64,000 nucleotides of DNA from Rhodocyclales bacterium (GTDB lineage: Bacteria; Pseudomonadota; Gammaproteobacteria; Burkholderiales; Rhodocyclaceae): assembly GCA_016183655.1 (NCBI GenBank), contig JACPEH010000005.1, forward strand, positions 1-64,000, written 5' to 3'. Of this stretch, positions 33,404-43,660 are shown one piece after another. Within the stretch, counting starts at the first letter, position 1. Each line of letters begins with the position of its first letter. The translations under genes were made by a program, and so were the position numbers. The notes beneath the pieces were generated by a model. The model ran no database searches and was not told the DNA's origin. It saw nothing but the letters and a program-made list of their open reading frames with translations.

Positions 33404-36178
33404 TCATTCCGGCGCGGGGCTGGGCGTGGCCAGCAGGCTGGCCAGCTGCGACGGCTCCATCGGCCGGCCGAAGTAGAAGCCCTGGGCTTCGTCGCAACCG
33501 TGGGCCAGCAGGAAGTCGATCTGCCGGGCCGTTTCCACGCCTTCGGCGACGATCGTCAGCCCCAGGCCCCGCCCCATCGTGATGATCGCGCGCGCGATCG
33601 CCGATTCCGCCTCGCTGTCGGGCAGGTCCTTGACGAAGGCGCGGTCGATCTTCAGCACGTCGATGGGGAAGTGCTTCAGGTGGGCGAGCGAGGAATAGCC
33701 GGTGCCGAAATCGTCGATCGCGATGCGCATGCCGGCGTCCTTGAGGGTGCGCAGCGTCGCCGAGGCCCGTTCGGCATCCTGCATGACCATGCTTTCGGTG
33801 ATCTCGATGTCGATCAGGCCGAGGTCGGTGCCGCTGCGCGCGGCGGCGGCGCGGATGTCGTCGAGCAGATGGTGGTCGTTGAACTGGCGCGGCGAGAGGT
33901 TGACGGCAACGCGCAGCGGCGGCAGGCCCGCGTCGCGCCAGCTGGCCTGCTGGGCGCAGGCGGATTCGAGCACCCAGACGGTCATCGGCACGATCAGTCC
34001 GGTCTCCTCGGCCAGCGGGATGAAGTAGGCCGGCGGCACCAGGCCCAGTTCGGGATGGCGCCAGCGGATCAGCGCCTCGACGCCGACGATCCGGCCGCTG
34101 GCGAGGTCGACCTTGGGCTGGTAATGGAGCAGCAGCTCGTTGCGGGCGAGCGCCTGGCGCAAGGCGGCTTCGAGCGTGAGCAATGCCGACGAGTGGACGT
34201 CCATCTGCGCCGAGTAGAACTGGTAATTGTCCTTGCCGTGCGCCTTGGCCCGGTACATCGCGATATCGGCGTGCTTCATCAACGTCAGCTCGTCGTTGCC
34301 GTCGTCCGGGAAAATACTGATGCCGATGCTGGCGGTCACATGGACCGGATGCCCTTCGATGCGGCACTCGCCGACCAGCGTGGCGAGGATCTTGCGGGCA
34401 ATCCGGTCGACCTGGGCAACGTCGTCGATATCTTCCACGAGCACGATGAATTCGTCGCCGCCGAGACGCGCGACGAGATCGTCCTCGGTGCCGATGCGCG
34501 CAATGACGTCGCCCGCGCGCAGGCAGTGCGAGAGGCGTTGCGCCATCTCGCGCAGCAGGCTGTCGCCGGCGTCGTGGCCGAGGGTGTCGTTGATGTTCTT
34601 GAAACGGTCGAGGTCGAGAAACATCAGCGCCAGCCGCCGGTCGTGCCGTCGCGCCCGGGCCAGCGCCTTGCTCAGGGCGGCGCTGAACATGGTGCGGTTG
34701 GGCAGCCCGGTCAGCGCGTCGTGGTAGGCGAGGTAGCGGATGTGCGCCTGCAGTTCCTGGCGCTCGGTGACGTCGCGGGCGAGCGAGAGGAGGTGCCGTT
34801 GGCCGCGGATTTCGATCGGCGCGATCGACAGCTCGACCGGAAAGACACTGCCGTCCTTGCGCCGGAAGCGGCTCTCGCGGGCGGTCGAACCGCCCTTTTC
34901 GAGGCGTTCCCGCAGCCGCTGCTGTTCCTCCGGCGAAAATCCCTCGTCGATGTCGGTGATCTGCATCTGCAGCAGTTCGTCGCGGGTGTAGCCGAGGCTC
35001 TCGCAGCCGCGCCGGTTGACGTCGATCAGGCGGCCGGATGGGTCGTGGACGAGAAGACTGTCCGAGGCCTGTTCGACCAGCGAGCGGAAATGGGCTTCGC
35101 TTTCGCGCAGCGCCTGCTCGGCTTCCTTGCGGCGGAGGAACATGCCGATCAGGCGGCCGACGAAATGGCAGCTGCGTTCGAGCGTGACGTCGCGGGGGCG
35201 GACCCGGCGGGAATAGAACTGCAGCGCACCGTAACGTTTCTCGCCGATGCGGATCGGCAGGACGATTCCTCCGTCCGGGCGGCAATCGAGGTCGGGGCTG
35301 TCGGCGGCTTGAAGCGCGTTGCCCGTGCCGGCGCCGCTCAGCACGCGATCCTCGTCGAGTGCGCGCAGGACGAGCGGCGGCGCCGCCGCTGCTGTGTGCG
35401 GCGGGCAGTGGCCGGGGATTGCCGGACAGGCGCGGGGGGATGACAGCCAGGTGGCGCTCTGCCGCAGCGTGCCGTCGTCGTGGTCGGCAAGCCAGGCGAT
35501 GCCGCACGAGGCGTCGAGAATCTCGCCGACGATGGCCATGATCTGCGGGAATACCGCCAGCGGCGTACCGGCCTCGGCGAGCTGGCGGGTGACCGCGTAT
35601 TCCATCGACTGACGGACCTCGATCGTCTTGCGCTGCGTGATGTCGGTGATGGTGCCGTGCAGGCGGCTGATGCGACCCCCCTCGTCGCGCAGCGGTTCGC
35701 CGCGGACCCGTACCCACAGCGTCCGCTCCGCCGGGGGCGGCAGCAGCCTGAATTCGATGTCGAAAGCGATGCCGCGCCGCATCGCGTCATGCACCGATTT
35801 ACGCAGCAACGGGCGGTCGCGCGGATGCGTCAGCTGCAGGGTCTCGTGGTACGACGGCGGCGGTGCGTACGGCGGGCGGCCGAGCAGGCGCTGCGTTTCC
35901 GGCGAACAGCGGGTTTCCCGGCGGCGCCGGTCGAACGACCAGTTGCCGAGGCCGGCGATGCGCTGCGCTTCCTCGACCTGGGCATAGAGCGCCTGCATTT
36001 CGCGCGAGGAAATGTCCTGCGAGCGCTCCAGCAGATAGCGTTCCTGGTCGGCCTCGGTGTAGGCGCGGCTGACGCGCTCGACGAACTGCCGCCACTGCTC
36101 CGCATTGGGCTGCGTGCCGGCCTCGCCGATGCCGAGGCGCTTCAATTGGCGGAGCAGCAGGGGATGCAGTTCGCTCAT
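33404..36178 (-). CDS. PAS-GAF-PAS-GGDEF-EAL c-di-GMP signalling protein
   Basis: A 924-residue cytoplasmic protein without transmembrane helices. Order: N-terminal helical region, PAS (about 75-190), GAF-like domain (about 205-355), PAS with PAC (about 357-478), GGDEF (about 485-655, motif LGGDEFIVL intact) and EAL (about 665-915, motif VEALIRWRH, with the loop FGTGYSSLAHLKHFPIDVLKID). The EAL active-site residues appear present, so phosphodiesterase activity is likely; the GGDEF half may be an active cyclase or a GTP sensor. Single gene. Confidence 0.92.
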   Translation of the reverse strand: MSELHPLLLRQLKRLGIGEAGTQPNAEQWRQFVERVSRAYTEADQERYLLERSQDISSREMQALYAQVEEAQRIAGLGNWSFDRRRRETRCSPETQRLLGRPPYAPPPSYHETLQLTHPRDRPLLRKSVHDAMRRGIAFDIEFRLLPPPAERTLWVRVRGEPLRDEGGRISRLHGTITDITQRKTIEVRQSMEYAVTRQLAEAGTPLAVFPQIMAIVGEILDASCGIAWLADHDDGTLRQSATWLSSPRACPAIPGHCPPHTAAAAPPLVLRALDEDRVLSGAGTGNALQAADSPDLDCRPDGGIVLPIRIGEKRYGALQFYSRRVRPRDVTLERSCHFVGRLIGMFLRRKEAEQALRESEAHFRSLVEQASDSLLVHDPSGRLIDVNRRGCESLGYTRDELLQMQITDIDEGFSPEEQQRLRERLEKGGSTARESRFRRKDGSVFPVELSIAPIEIRGQRHLLSLARDVTERQELQAHIRYLAYHDALTGLPNRTMFSAALSKALARARRHDRRLALMFLDLDRFKNINDTLGHDAGDSLLREMAQRLSHCLRAGDVIARIGTEDDLVARLGGDEFIVLVEDIDDVAQVDRIARKILATLVGECRIEGHPVHVTASIGISIFPDDGNDELTLMKHADIAMYRAKAHGKDNYQFYSAQMDVHSSALLTLEAALRQALARNELLLHYQPKVDLASGRIVGVEALIRWRHPELGLVPPAYFIPLAEETGLIVPMTVWVLESACAQQASWRDAGLPPLRVAVNLSPRQFNDHHLLDDIRAAAARSGTDLGLIDIEITESMVMQDAERASATLRTLKDAGMRIAIDDFGTGYSSLAHLKHFPIDVLKIDRAFVKDLPDSEAESAIARAIITMGRGLGLTIVAEGVETARQIDFLLAHGCDEAQGFYFGRPMEPSQLASLLATPSPAPE

Positions 36179-36198
36179 GGCCTTGCTGTTGCCGCGTC

Positions 36199-36341
36199 AG
36201 AGCTTGTGAAGAAATCGTAGCGAGCGGTCCGAGTGCGAGGCGGGCGGAGCGCAGCGACGAGACATATCAACCGGATAGGCGAGGAGCGAGCACCGCCCAA
36301 CGAAGCAATCGGATCGCGCAGTAGATTTATTCACAAGCTCT
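36199..36341 (+). mobile_element. MITE-like 143-bp element
   Basis: Bounded by 12-bp perfect terminal inverted repeats AGAGCTTGTGAA (36199-36210) and TTCACAAGCTCT (36330-36341), with no coding capacity except a spurious 60-codon frame. Flanking target duplication is not evident. The ends and interior resemble short non-autonomous elements I recall from other Rhodocyclales genomes. Confidence 0.6.
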
Positions 36342-36383
36342 CGGGTGTCGGGGCCGTCCGACGGCGTTTTGTTCGCCATTCGC

Positions 36384-37520
36384 TCAGCGCTCCATGACGG
36401 TGGTGAGCGTCATCGTCTGGTTGTGCAGATCGCAGGAGCCGGAGGCATAAGGCGAGATCTCGCCGTAGGAATAGAAGCCGACTTGCTGCGTGCCGTCGGG
36501 CAGGTGTTCGAGGGCGACCTCCGTTTCCTCCTCGATCCTCTCGCCGAGGACCAGGCGACGCCCGACGCAGCTGATCGCAACCGCCAGCGTCGGCCCGGCG
36601 GGCAGCGACTCGGCGGCCTGGTCGGCGGCGATGCTGGCGCCGTTGACCAGGCGGTCGAAATTGGCGCGCATCAGGCGGGCCATGCAGCCTTGCGGAATGT
36701 CGCCGGCGAAGGTCATCGACTGCGCGGATTCGTCGACGGCGAGAATGGTGCGCACCAGGTTCGGCGCGTCCTCCGTATCCAGGCGAATGGAGAGCGGAAA
36801 CAACAGTCCGGTTGCCGGCAGGCCGGCGGCGCGTTCGCCGAGATATTCCTTGTACAGCGCCAGCGCCGGTTTGCCGTCGAGCTCATAGAGCACATTGCCC
36901 ACCGCGCGCGTGACGCGCCGCTCGGGGCCGAAGCTGTCCCAGCCGCCGCGCGAGCCGTGTCCGATGCGCAGCCGGTCGCCGTAGAGTCCGGCGGCGACGA
37001 TCACGCCGCTCTGCAGGCGATCTTCATGGAGAACCCAGGTGCGCTCAAAACGGTCGCCGTCGGCCGCCATGCCGCCGGTGACGACGGTTCCCGTCGGCAG
37101 GCTGGCGTTCAATCCCTTGACCAGTTCGCTGCCGTTGACGTTGAGCCCGTCGGAGAGCACGAACACCGCGCGCAGCCCGTCGGGCGGCAGCGATTCGCCG
37201 ATCCGGGCGCCGGCCGCGAACGAATCGGCGGCACCGCTGACGCTCGCCGCGGCGATTTCGATGTCGCTGTGTTCGAAACGGACGATGGCGACCGACAGGC
37301 TGCGGTCGTTGACCAGGGTGCCGGCGATCTCGCCGGCCGTCGAGCAGCCGAGCAGGTGCGAGCGGGGAAGCACGCGCCGCAATCCGGCAATGGCGCGGTC
37401 GTCGTCGCGGAATTCCGGGGCGGCGAAAACCAGCACCAGCGTCCGCTCCGAATCGAGCGCCGACGGAATCTCCTTCGTCCAGCCGCCCTCGGGCGTGAAC
37501 GAACATGTCAGTAGTTCCAT
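36384..37520 (-). CDS. FIST-domain sensory protein
   Basis: A 378-residue FIST N (about 30-220) plus FIST C (about 225-360) protein, a family predicted to bind small ligands such as amino acids and found as an input module. [10 protein letters not shown] and [13 protein letters not shown] are the N-domain signatures; [12 protein letters not shown] and [10 protein letters not shown] are the C-domain ones. It stands alone here, with no attached output domain, so it presumably acts through partners. GGAGGAG precedes the ATG. It adjoins the GGDEF/EAL gene across the MITE-like element. Confidence 0.9.
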   Translation of the reverse strand: MELLTCSFTPEGGWTKEIPSALDSERTLVLVFAAPEFRDDDRAIAGLRRVLPRSHLLGCSTAGEIAGTLVNDRSLSVAIVRFEHSDIEIAAASVSGAADSFAAGARIGESLPPDGLRAVFVLSDGLNVNGSELVKGLNASLPTGTVVTGGMAADGDRFERTWVLHEDRLQSGVIVAAGLYGDRLRIGHGSRGGWDSFGPERRVTRAVGNVLYELDGKPALALYKEYLGERAAGLPATGLLFPLSIRLDTEDAPNLVRTILAVDESAQSMTFAGDIPQGCMARLMRANFDRLVNGASIAADQAAESLPAGPTLAVAISCVGRRLVLGERIEEETEVALEHLPDGTQQVGFYSYGEISPYASGSCDLHNQTMTLTTVMER

Positions 37521-37734
37521 TTGCTCCTCCTGCCCCCTGGGGGATGCCGGTTATCGTCGGGCGTCCGGCGCGCCTCTCGGTTTTCTCCAGTATGCGACCG
37601 GATCCCGGGCGATTCAAGGCTCGGCGCTTGTGAAGAAACCGCGACGTCTACCGTCGAGACGCAACGGCGCAGAGGTTCGCCGAGGCGACCATCGACGCAC
37701 CGGCCCGAGCCGGCATTCGCTTGCTCAGCGCCGC

Positions 37735-38673
37735 TCAGGCGAGGAAGGCGTGGCCGAGCGTGCGGACCGCGATGCCGACGCAGGCGCCGAGTGCCGCCGG
37801 CTTCCACACCGTGGCGACGCGTTTGCCGGCGGAAATGAGCACGGCGACGCCGGCCAGGTCGAGCGGGTGGATCAGGAAGCCGGCACTCTGGTTGAGCAGC
37901 ACGACATCGACCTGTTTCTGTCGCAGCATTTCGTCCATCACCCCGAGCATCGCGTTGCCGCCGGCCAGGTATTTGGTCAGCGCCGGCAGGATCAGCGCAC
38001 TGTCGATCTGCACCGCCGACAGCAGCGGGGAAAGCAGGTAGGTCAGCCCGTCGACGGCGCCGCCGACGCGCAGTGCGGTGACCACGACCAGCGACAGCAC
38101 CAGCATCGGCATGGCGCCAATGGCGATCTTGAAGGCTTCGGCGCCGGCGCGGTTGATCACGTCGAGCACGCCCTTGGCATCGTCGGCGACCGGGTGGTGC
38201 AGCGTTTCATCGAGGCGCACTTCGTCGCTGTCCAGCCGCCGGCCGAACAGGTGGTAGGTGAGCGCCGCCGCCACCAGGCCGCCGAGCAGCGACAGCGCCA
38301 GCACCGGCGCGAGGGTCAGCCCGAGGGCGGCCAGCGGGAACGAGGCGTTGGCTTGCGCCATCGCCATCACCATCGCCAGCGTGGCGGCGAGGTGGCGGTC
38401 CGAGGCGCCGCGCTGCTCCATCATGGCCAGCGTCGCCACCGGCGCGGCGAAGCTGACGAAGTTGATCTGCATTGCCGCGAACACACCCAGCCCGGTCAGC
38501 CCGAGCGGCTTCAGCCAGGGCGTCAGCCGGGCCACCAGCCAGTCGAGTACGCCCCGGGCCTCCAGCATCCGCATCAGCGACAGCATCACCACCATTACCG
38601 GCAGCAGGACGAACAGCGACAGCTCGATTGCCGAGCGGCCGGCCTTGAGGATGATTTCGATCAGGATCGCCAT
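37735..38673 (-). CDS. nucleoside-recognition (Gate) domain membrane protein
   Basis: A 312-residue integral membrane protein with about eight helices and two Gate/nucleoside-recognition modules (LKPLGLTGLGVFAAMQINFVSFA; LTKYLAGGNAMLGVMDEML). The family includes SpmA/SpmB and YjiH; transported substrate is unknown. ATG 38673 (MAILIEIILKAGRSAIEL) begins the first amphipathic segment; the longer frame upstream is proline- and arginine-rich and not membrane-like. Confidence 0.75.
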   Translation of the reverse strand: MAILIEIILKAGRSAIELSLFVLLPVMVVMLSLMRMLEARGVLDWLVARLTPWLKPLGLTGLGVFAAMQINFVSFAAPVATLAMMEQRGASDRHLAATLAMVMAMAQANASFPLAALGLTLAPVLALSLLGGLVAAALTYHLFGRRLDSDEVRLDETLHHPVADDAKGVLDVINRAGAEAFKIAIGAMPMLVLSLVVVTALRVGGAVDGLTYLLSPLLSAVQIDSALILPALTKYLAGGNAMLGVMDEMLRQKQVDVVLLNQSAGFLIHPLDLAGVAVLISAGKRVATVWKPAALGACVGIAVRTLGHAFLA

Positions 38674-38702
38674 GGCGGCGATTATCGCATTGCCGCCGCC
38701 GC

Positions 38703-39629
38703 TCAGCTCCAGACGATGCCGTCGGTATCGCCCATCAGGTAGGCCCGGTTCTGGTCGGCACGTTCGCGCAGGAAGTCCCACAGCGCACGCACGCGGGCGA
38801 TCTCGCGGCGCTCGCTCGGCGCAATCAGCCAGAACGAGCGGACCACCTCGACCGTGCGCGGCAGCACGGGAACCAGGTCCGGGCAGGTATTGCCGATGAA
38901 GGAGGGCAGTACGGCCAGCGCATGCCCCTGACGCGCCGCGAAGAACTGGGCGACGATGCTGGTGCTGCGCAGCTTGACGGCGGCGCCGGGCGCCAGCTTG
39001 GTCAGGTAGCGCAGTTCGGTGCTGAAGGTCAGTTCATCGACGTAGCCGATGAAACGGTGCATCTGCAGGTCGCTCAGCGTCGAGATGGTCGGGTTCCGCT
39101 CGAGGTAGGTACGCGTGGCGTAGAGCTGCAGGCGGTAGTCGGCGAGCTTGCAGACGACGTAGGCGCCGCTCTCGGGGCGTTCGATGCTGACGGCGAGATC
39201 GGCCTCGCGCTTGGAGAGGTTGACGAAGCGCGGCACCGGCAGCAGGTCGACGGTGATTCCGGGGTGCCGCGCGCAAAAATCGGCGAGATGCGGTGCCAGG
39301 AAAAAACTGCCGAATCCCTCGGTCGCCCCGAGGCGAACCTGGCCGGTCAGTACCTGGTTGTCGCCGCCGATTTCGGCGTCGACGGTACTCAAGGCGTTTT
39401 CGATGCGCTCGACGGCCTCCAGCAGCCGGTCGCCGGTTGGCGTCAGCCGGTGGCCCTGCGGCGTGCGGTCGAACAGCTTGCTGCCGATTTCCTTTTCCAG
39501 CCGGTGCAGGCGCCGGGTCACCGTCGAGTGGTCCAACTCCAGTTGCCCGGCCGCTTCCAGCGCCGATTGGCTGCGCGCGACGGCAAGAAAAATCCGCAGG
39601 TTGTCCCAGTCGATCCGGAGATTGTTCAT
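38703..39629 (-). CDS. LysR-type transcriptional regulator
   Basis: A 308-residue LTTR. The winged helix-turn-helix is N-terminal (FLAVARSQSALEAAGQLELDHSTVTRRLHRLE) and the periplasmic-binding-fold effector domain begins near residue 90 (GQVRLGATEGFGSFFLAP). It is transcribed divergently from the liv/mms operon, 142 bp apart, the usual LTTR-target arrangement, so it most likely controls valine uptake and degradation. The effector would be a pathway intermediate. The ATG at 39629 follows the standard MNNLRIDWDNLRIFL start. Confidence 0.9.
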   Translation of the reverse strand: MNNLRIDWDNLRIFLAVARSQSALEAAGQLELDHSTVTRRLHRLEKEIGSKLFDRTPQGHRLTPTGDRLLEAVERIENALSTVDAEIGGDNQVLTGQVRLGATEGFGSFFLAPHLADFCARHPGITVDLLPVPRFVNLSKREADLAVSIERPESGAYVVCKLADYRLQLYATRTYLERNPTISTLSDLQMHRFIGYVDELTFSTELRYLTKLAPGAAVKLRSTSIVAQFFAARQGHALAVLPSFIGNTCPDLVPVLPRTVEVVRSFWLIAPSERREIARVRALWDFLRERADQNRAYLMGDTDGIVWS

Positions 39630-39771
39630 GGCTTTTTTGCTTTGCAAAAATGCACAGCTTGTTTGCTTGTATCCCCTATTCTATTGCAGAAATGTCTCAA
39701 TATACTCGCCGCACGGTAACAAAAACGACATGCAACCGTTACCCGACAACCCCACGAGTAGGAGACAACTC

Positions 39772-40989
39772 ATGCTGCAACCGAAAAAATCCCTGGCCGC
39801 CGTTCTGCTGGCCTTCTCCGCCGCCGCGCAGGCGCAGATTTCCGATGGCGTCGTCAAGGTCGGCGTGCTTACCGACATGGGCGGCACCTACTCCGGCATG
39901 GGCGGTCCCGGCTCCGTCGTCGCCGCCAAAATGGCGGTCGAGGACTGCCTGAAGGCGGAGTGCAAGGGGATGAAGATCGAGGTGCTGTCGGCCGACCACC
40001 AGAACAAGGCCGACATCGCCTCGGCCAAGGCGCGCGAGTGGCTGGACCGCGACAAGGTCGACGTGCTCGCCGACCTGACCAACTCGGCCGGCGCGCTGGC
40101 GATCCAGAAGCTGATCAAGGATAAGGGCGGCGTCGCGCTGTACAGCGGCCCGGCGACCACCCGCCTGACCAACGAGGACTGCGCGCCGAACGGCTTCCAC
40201 TGGATGTTCGACACCTACTCCGCGGCCTCCGGGACGGCGGCGGCATTGACCCGTCAGGGCGCGAAGTCGTGGTACTTCGTCACGGTCGATTACGCCTTCG
40301 GCCACTCGCTCGAGAAGGAAGCCGGCGAGGTCGTCAAGTCCTACGGCGGCAACATCGTCGGCAACGTCCGCCACCCGCTCAACGCCAACGATTTCTCGTC
40401 CTTCCTGCTGCAGGCCCAGGCCTCGAAGTCGCAGATCATCGGCCTGTCCAACGGCGCCCAGGACACGGTCAACGCGATCAAGGCCGCGCGCGAATTCGGC
40501 ATCGGCGGCGACAAGAACCAGCAGCTGGCGGCACTGCTGCTGTTCCTCACCGACGTCCATGCGATGGGCCTCGAAACTGCCCAGGGGCTGGTCTTTTCCG
40601 ACGGTTTCTACTGGAACATGGACGACGAGACGCGCGCCTTCTCGGCCCGCTTCGAGAAACTGCACAAGGGCTTCAAGCCGACCATGGTGCAGGCCGGCGT
40701 CTATTCCAGCGTGCTGCACTACCTGAAATCCGTCGCCGCCGCCAAGACCGACGACTGGAAGGTCGTCACGCAGAAGATGCGCGAACTGCCGATCAAGGAC
40801 CCGGTGATGCGCAACGCCACGATCCGTCCGGATGGCCGTGTGGCGCACGACATGTACCTCTTCCAGGTGAAGAAGCCGAGCGAGTCCAAGGGAGCGTGGG
40901 ACTACTACAACCTGGTTTCCACCATTCCCGCGCAGATCGCCTTCAAGCCGCTGAAGGAGTCGACCTGCGCGCTGGTCGTCGCGAAGTAA
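39772..40989 (+). CDS. livK: branched-chain amino acid-type ABC transporter, substrate-binding protein
   Basis: A 405-residue periplasmic binding protein of the Leu/Ile/Val family (Peripla_BP_6): signal peptide ending SAAAQA, then VKVGVLTDMGGTYSGMGGPG. An internal Cys pair (DCLKAEC) may form a disulfide. AGGAG precedes the ATG. It is the first gene of a run that also encodes the transporter's ATPases and permeases and three valine-catabolic enzymes. Members bind branched-chain amino acids but also aromatics and short-chain acids, so valine or an isobutyrate-type ligand is inference from context. Confidence 0.9.
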   Translation: MLQPKKSLAAVLLAFSAAAQAQISDGVVKVGVLTDMGGTYSGMGGPGSVVAAKMAVEDCLKAECKGMKIEVLSADHQNKADIASAKAREWLDRDKVDVLADLTNSAGALAIQKLIKDKGGVALYSGPATTRLTNEDCAPNGFHWMFDTYSAASGTAAALTRQGAKSWYFVTVDYAFGHSLEKEAGEVVKSYGGNIVGNVRHPLNANDFSSFLLQAQASKSQIIGLSNGAQDTVNAIKAAREFGIGGDKNQQLAALLLFLTDVHAMGLETAQGLVFSDGFYWNMDDETRAFSARFEKLHKGFKPTMVQAGVYSSVLHYLKSVAAAKTDDWKVVTQKMRELPIKDPVMRNATIRPDGRVAHDMYLFQVKKPSESKGAWDYYNLVSTIPAQIAFKPLKESTCALVVAK

Positions 40990-41154
40990 GCCGCCACAAG
41001 ACACCAACCCCGGCTGTCGCGCCAGCAACACCCCGTTCCGGCCTGCCTTCAGGGCAGATCGGCGGGGGAGGGTTCGCCCGCGTCCGGCGCAGCGTCAGGA
41101 AATGCCACCCACCCCAGCATCCGTAGATCCGTTTTTTGAAAAGGAAGATCCATC

Positions 41155-42669
41155 ATGCCCGCAGCCAAGACTGAAGTCGCCACCATCCATCATTTCATCG
41201 GCGGCAAGGCCTATCCGTCGCGTTCCAAGGAATGGCGCGACGTCACCAACCCGGCGACACAGGAAATCGTCGCCCGCGTCCCGTTTGCCACGAAGGATGA
41301 AGTCGAGCTCGCGGTGGCGACCGCCAAGGATGCGTTCAAGACCTGGCGCAACACCTCGCTGTCGACCCGCCTGCGCATCATGCTCAAGTTCCAGCAGCTG
41401 CTGCGCGAGAACATCGGGCCGCTGGCCGAGATGATCACCCGCGAGCACGGCAAGACCCTGCCCGACGCGGAAGGCGAGGTCAGCCGCGGCCTCGAGGCGG
41501 TCGAGCACGCCTGCACGATCACCAGCCTGCAGCTGGGCGAGATCGCCGAGAACGCCGCCACCGGCGTCGAGGTGTACAACCTGCTGCAGCCGATCGGCGT
41601 CGGCGCCGGCATCACCGCCTTCAATTTTCCGGTGATGCTGCCCTGCTTCATGTTCCCGCTGGCCATCGCCGCCGGCAACACCTTCGTGCTGAAGCCGTCC
41701 GAGCAGGATCCGACCTCGACCATGATGCTCGTCGAACTGGCCCACAAGGCCGGCATCCCGGCCGGCGTGCTCAACGTCGTGCATGGCGGCGCCGAGGTCG
41801 CCGACATGATCTGCGACCATCCCGACATCCGCGCACTGTCGTTCATCGGCTCGACCCACGTCGGCACGCACATCTACCGCCGCGCCTCCGACGCCGGCAA
41901 GCGCGTGCAGTCGATGATGGGCGCCAAGAACCATTGCGTGATCATGCCGGACGCCAACAAGGAGCAGGCGCTCAACAACCTGATCGGCTCCGCCTTCGGC
42001 GCCGCCGGCCAGCGCTGCATGGCCAACTCGGTGGCGGTGCTGGTCGGCGACGCGCGCAACTGGCTCGACGATCTGGTCGAGAAGTCGCGCGGCCTGAAGG
42101 TCGGCCCGGGCACCGACCGCTCGGCCGATCTCGGCCCGCTGGTCAACAAGAATGCCCGCACGCGCGTCATCAAGCTGATCGACAGCGGCGTCGCGCAGGG
42201 CGCCCGGCTGCTGCTCGACGGCCGCGAGTGCACGGTGCCCGGCTACGAGTCCGGCAACTTCGTCGGCCCGACCATCTTCGCCGACGTCAAGCCGGGCATG
42301 GACATCTACGACCAGGAAATCTTCGGGCCGGCGCTGTGCGTCGTCGGCGTCGATACGCTGGACGAGGCGATCGCCTTCGTCAATGCCAACCCGAACGGCA
42401 ACGGCACGTCGATCTTCACGTCGAGCGGCTGGGCCGCGCGCAAGTACCAGAACGAGATCGACGTCGGCCAGCTCGGCATCAACGTGCCGATTCCGGTGCC
42501 GGTCGCCTACTTCAGCTTCACCGGCTCGCGCGCCTCGAAGCTCGGCGACCTCGGCCCGAACGGCAAGCAGGCGATCGCCTTCTGGACCCAGACCAAGACC
42601 GTCACCGCCCGCTGGTTCGAGGAAGGCAGCTCGGCCGGCAAGGTCAACACCACCATCTCGCTGAAGTGA
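41155..42669 (+). CDS. mmsA: methylmalonate-semialdehyde dehydrogenase (CoA-acylating)
   Basis: A 504-residue aldehyde dehydrogenase that oxidises methylmalonate semialdehyde to propionyl-CoA (with CO2 release) in valine catabolism. The catalytic Cys lies in [13 protein letters not shown], the family-specific form of the ALDH motif, and [17 protein letters not shown] is the MmsA signature. AAGGAAG precedes the ATG. mmsB follows 7 bp later, so the two are one transcript. Confidence 0.96.
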   Translation: MPAAKTEVATIHHFIGGKAYPSRSKEWRDVTNPATQEIVARVPFATKDEVELAVATAKDAFKTWRNTSLSTRLRIMLKFQQLLRENIGPLAEMITREHGKTLPDAEGEVSRGLEAVEHACTITSLQLGEIAENAATGVEVYNLLQPIGVGAGITAFNFPVMLPCFMFPLAIAAGNTFVLKPSEQDPTSTMMLVELAHKAGIPAGVLNVVHGGAEVADMICDHPDIRALSFIGSTHVGTHIYRRASDAGKRVQSMMGAKNHCVIMPDANKEQALNNLIGSAFGAAGQRCMANSVAVLVGDARNWLDDLVEKSRGLKVGPGTDRSADLGPLVNKNARTRVIKLIDSGVAQGARLLLDGRECTVPGYESGNFVGPTIFADVKPGMDIYDQEIFGPALCVVGVDTLDEAIAFVNANPNGNGTSIFTSSGWAARKYQNEIDVGQLGINVPIPVPVAYFSFTGSRASKLGDLGPNGKQAIAFWTQTKTVTARWFEEGSSAGKVNTTISLK

Positions 42670-42676
42670 GGCCAGC

Positions 42677-43582
42677 ATGAAGATCGCTTTCATCGGCCTC
42701 GGCAACATGGGCCTGCCGATGGCCCAGAACCTGGCCCGGGCGGGATTCGCGGTGGCTGGCTTCGACCTCGCGGCCGGCCAGATGGACGCGCTGGCCGCCG
42801 TCGGCGGCGAGCGGGCGGACTCGGCCGCCGCCGCGGTGGCCGGTTCCGACGTCGTCATCACCATGCTGCCGGCCTCGCGCCACGTCGAATCGACCTACCT
42901 CGGCGAGGGCGGCGTGCTCGACTATGCCGCCCCCGGAACGCTGTTCATCGACTGCTCGACGATCGCCCCCGACGCGGCGCGCAAGGTTGAGGCGGCGGCG
43001 GCTGCCCGCGGCTTCGCGATGATCGACGCGCCGGTTTCCGGCGGCACCGGCGGCGCGCAGGCCGGCACGCTGACCTTCATGGTCGGCGGCGCGGCGGCCG
43101 ATCTCGATCGCGCCCGGCCGCTGCTCGAAAAGATGGGCAGGAACATCTTCCATGCCGGGGGCAGCGGCGCCGGCCAGACGGTCAAGGTCTGCAACAACAT
43201 GCTGCTCGGCATCCTGATGGCCGGAACGGCCGAGGCGCTGCGCCTGGGCATGGCCAACGGCATGGCGCCGACGGTGCTGTCCGAGATCATGGCCAAGAGT
43301 TCGGGGCGCAACTGGGTGCTCGAGGTCTACAACCCGTGCCCCGGCGTGATGGACAGCGCGCCGTCGTCGCGCGGCTACCGCGGCGGCTTCGGCGTCGACC
43401 TGATGCTGAAGGACCTCGGTCTGGCCGTCGAGAACGCGCTGTCGGTCGGCGCCAGCGTGCCGGTCGGGGCGCTGGTGCGCAACCTGTACGACCTGCACAG
43501 CAAGGCCGGCAACGGCGGGCTGGATTTCGGCAGCATTTTCAACCTGCTGGGAGCGAACTCGAACTCGAATGCGCACGCGTAA
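42677..43582 (+). CDS. mmsB: 3-hydroxyisobutyrate dehydrogenase
   Basis: A 301-residue beta-hydroxyacid dehydrogenase. NAD-binding FIGLGNMGLPMAQNLARAG opens the protein, DAPVSGGTGGAQAGTL is the substrate-binding loop, and KVCNNMLLGI carries the catalytic Lys. It oxidises 3-hydroxyisobutyrate to methylmalonate semialdehyde, which the preceding mmsA product consumes. The length is normal. It lies between mmsA and the livG-type ATPase gene. Confidence 0.95.
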   Translation: MKIAFIGLGNMGLPMAQNLARAGFAVAGFDLAAGQMDALAAVGGERADSAAAAVAGSDVVITMLPASRHVESTYLGEGGVLDYAAPGTLFIDCSTIAPDAARKVEAAAAARGFAMIDAPVSGGTGGAQAGTLTFMVGGAAADLDRARPLLEKMGRNIFHAGGSGAGQTVKVCNNMLLGILMAGTAEALRLGMANGMAPTVLSEIMAKSSGRNWVLEVYNPCPGVMDSAPSSRGYRGGFGVDLMLKDLGLAVENALSVGASVPVGALVRNLYDLHSKAGNGGLDFGSIFNLLGANSNSNAHA

Positions 43583-43660
43583 AGCGCGCGCCTGAAGCTC
43601 CGGGGCCGGTTCCGTCCGGCCCCGGAAAGCAAAGAACAACGGATGGAGGAGACAACCATC

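Noticed and set aside
36197-36379. 60-codon minus-strand frame inside the MITE-like element
   Set aside because: It is a chance frame spanning the repeat; it has no ribosome site and its ends are set by the terminal repeats.
37627-37660. Possible second MITE copy (GCTTGTGAAGAAACC)
   Set aside because: Only about 13 bp match one end and no opposite terminal repeat follows, so it cannot be called an element.
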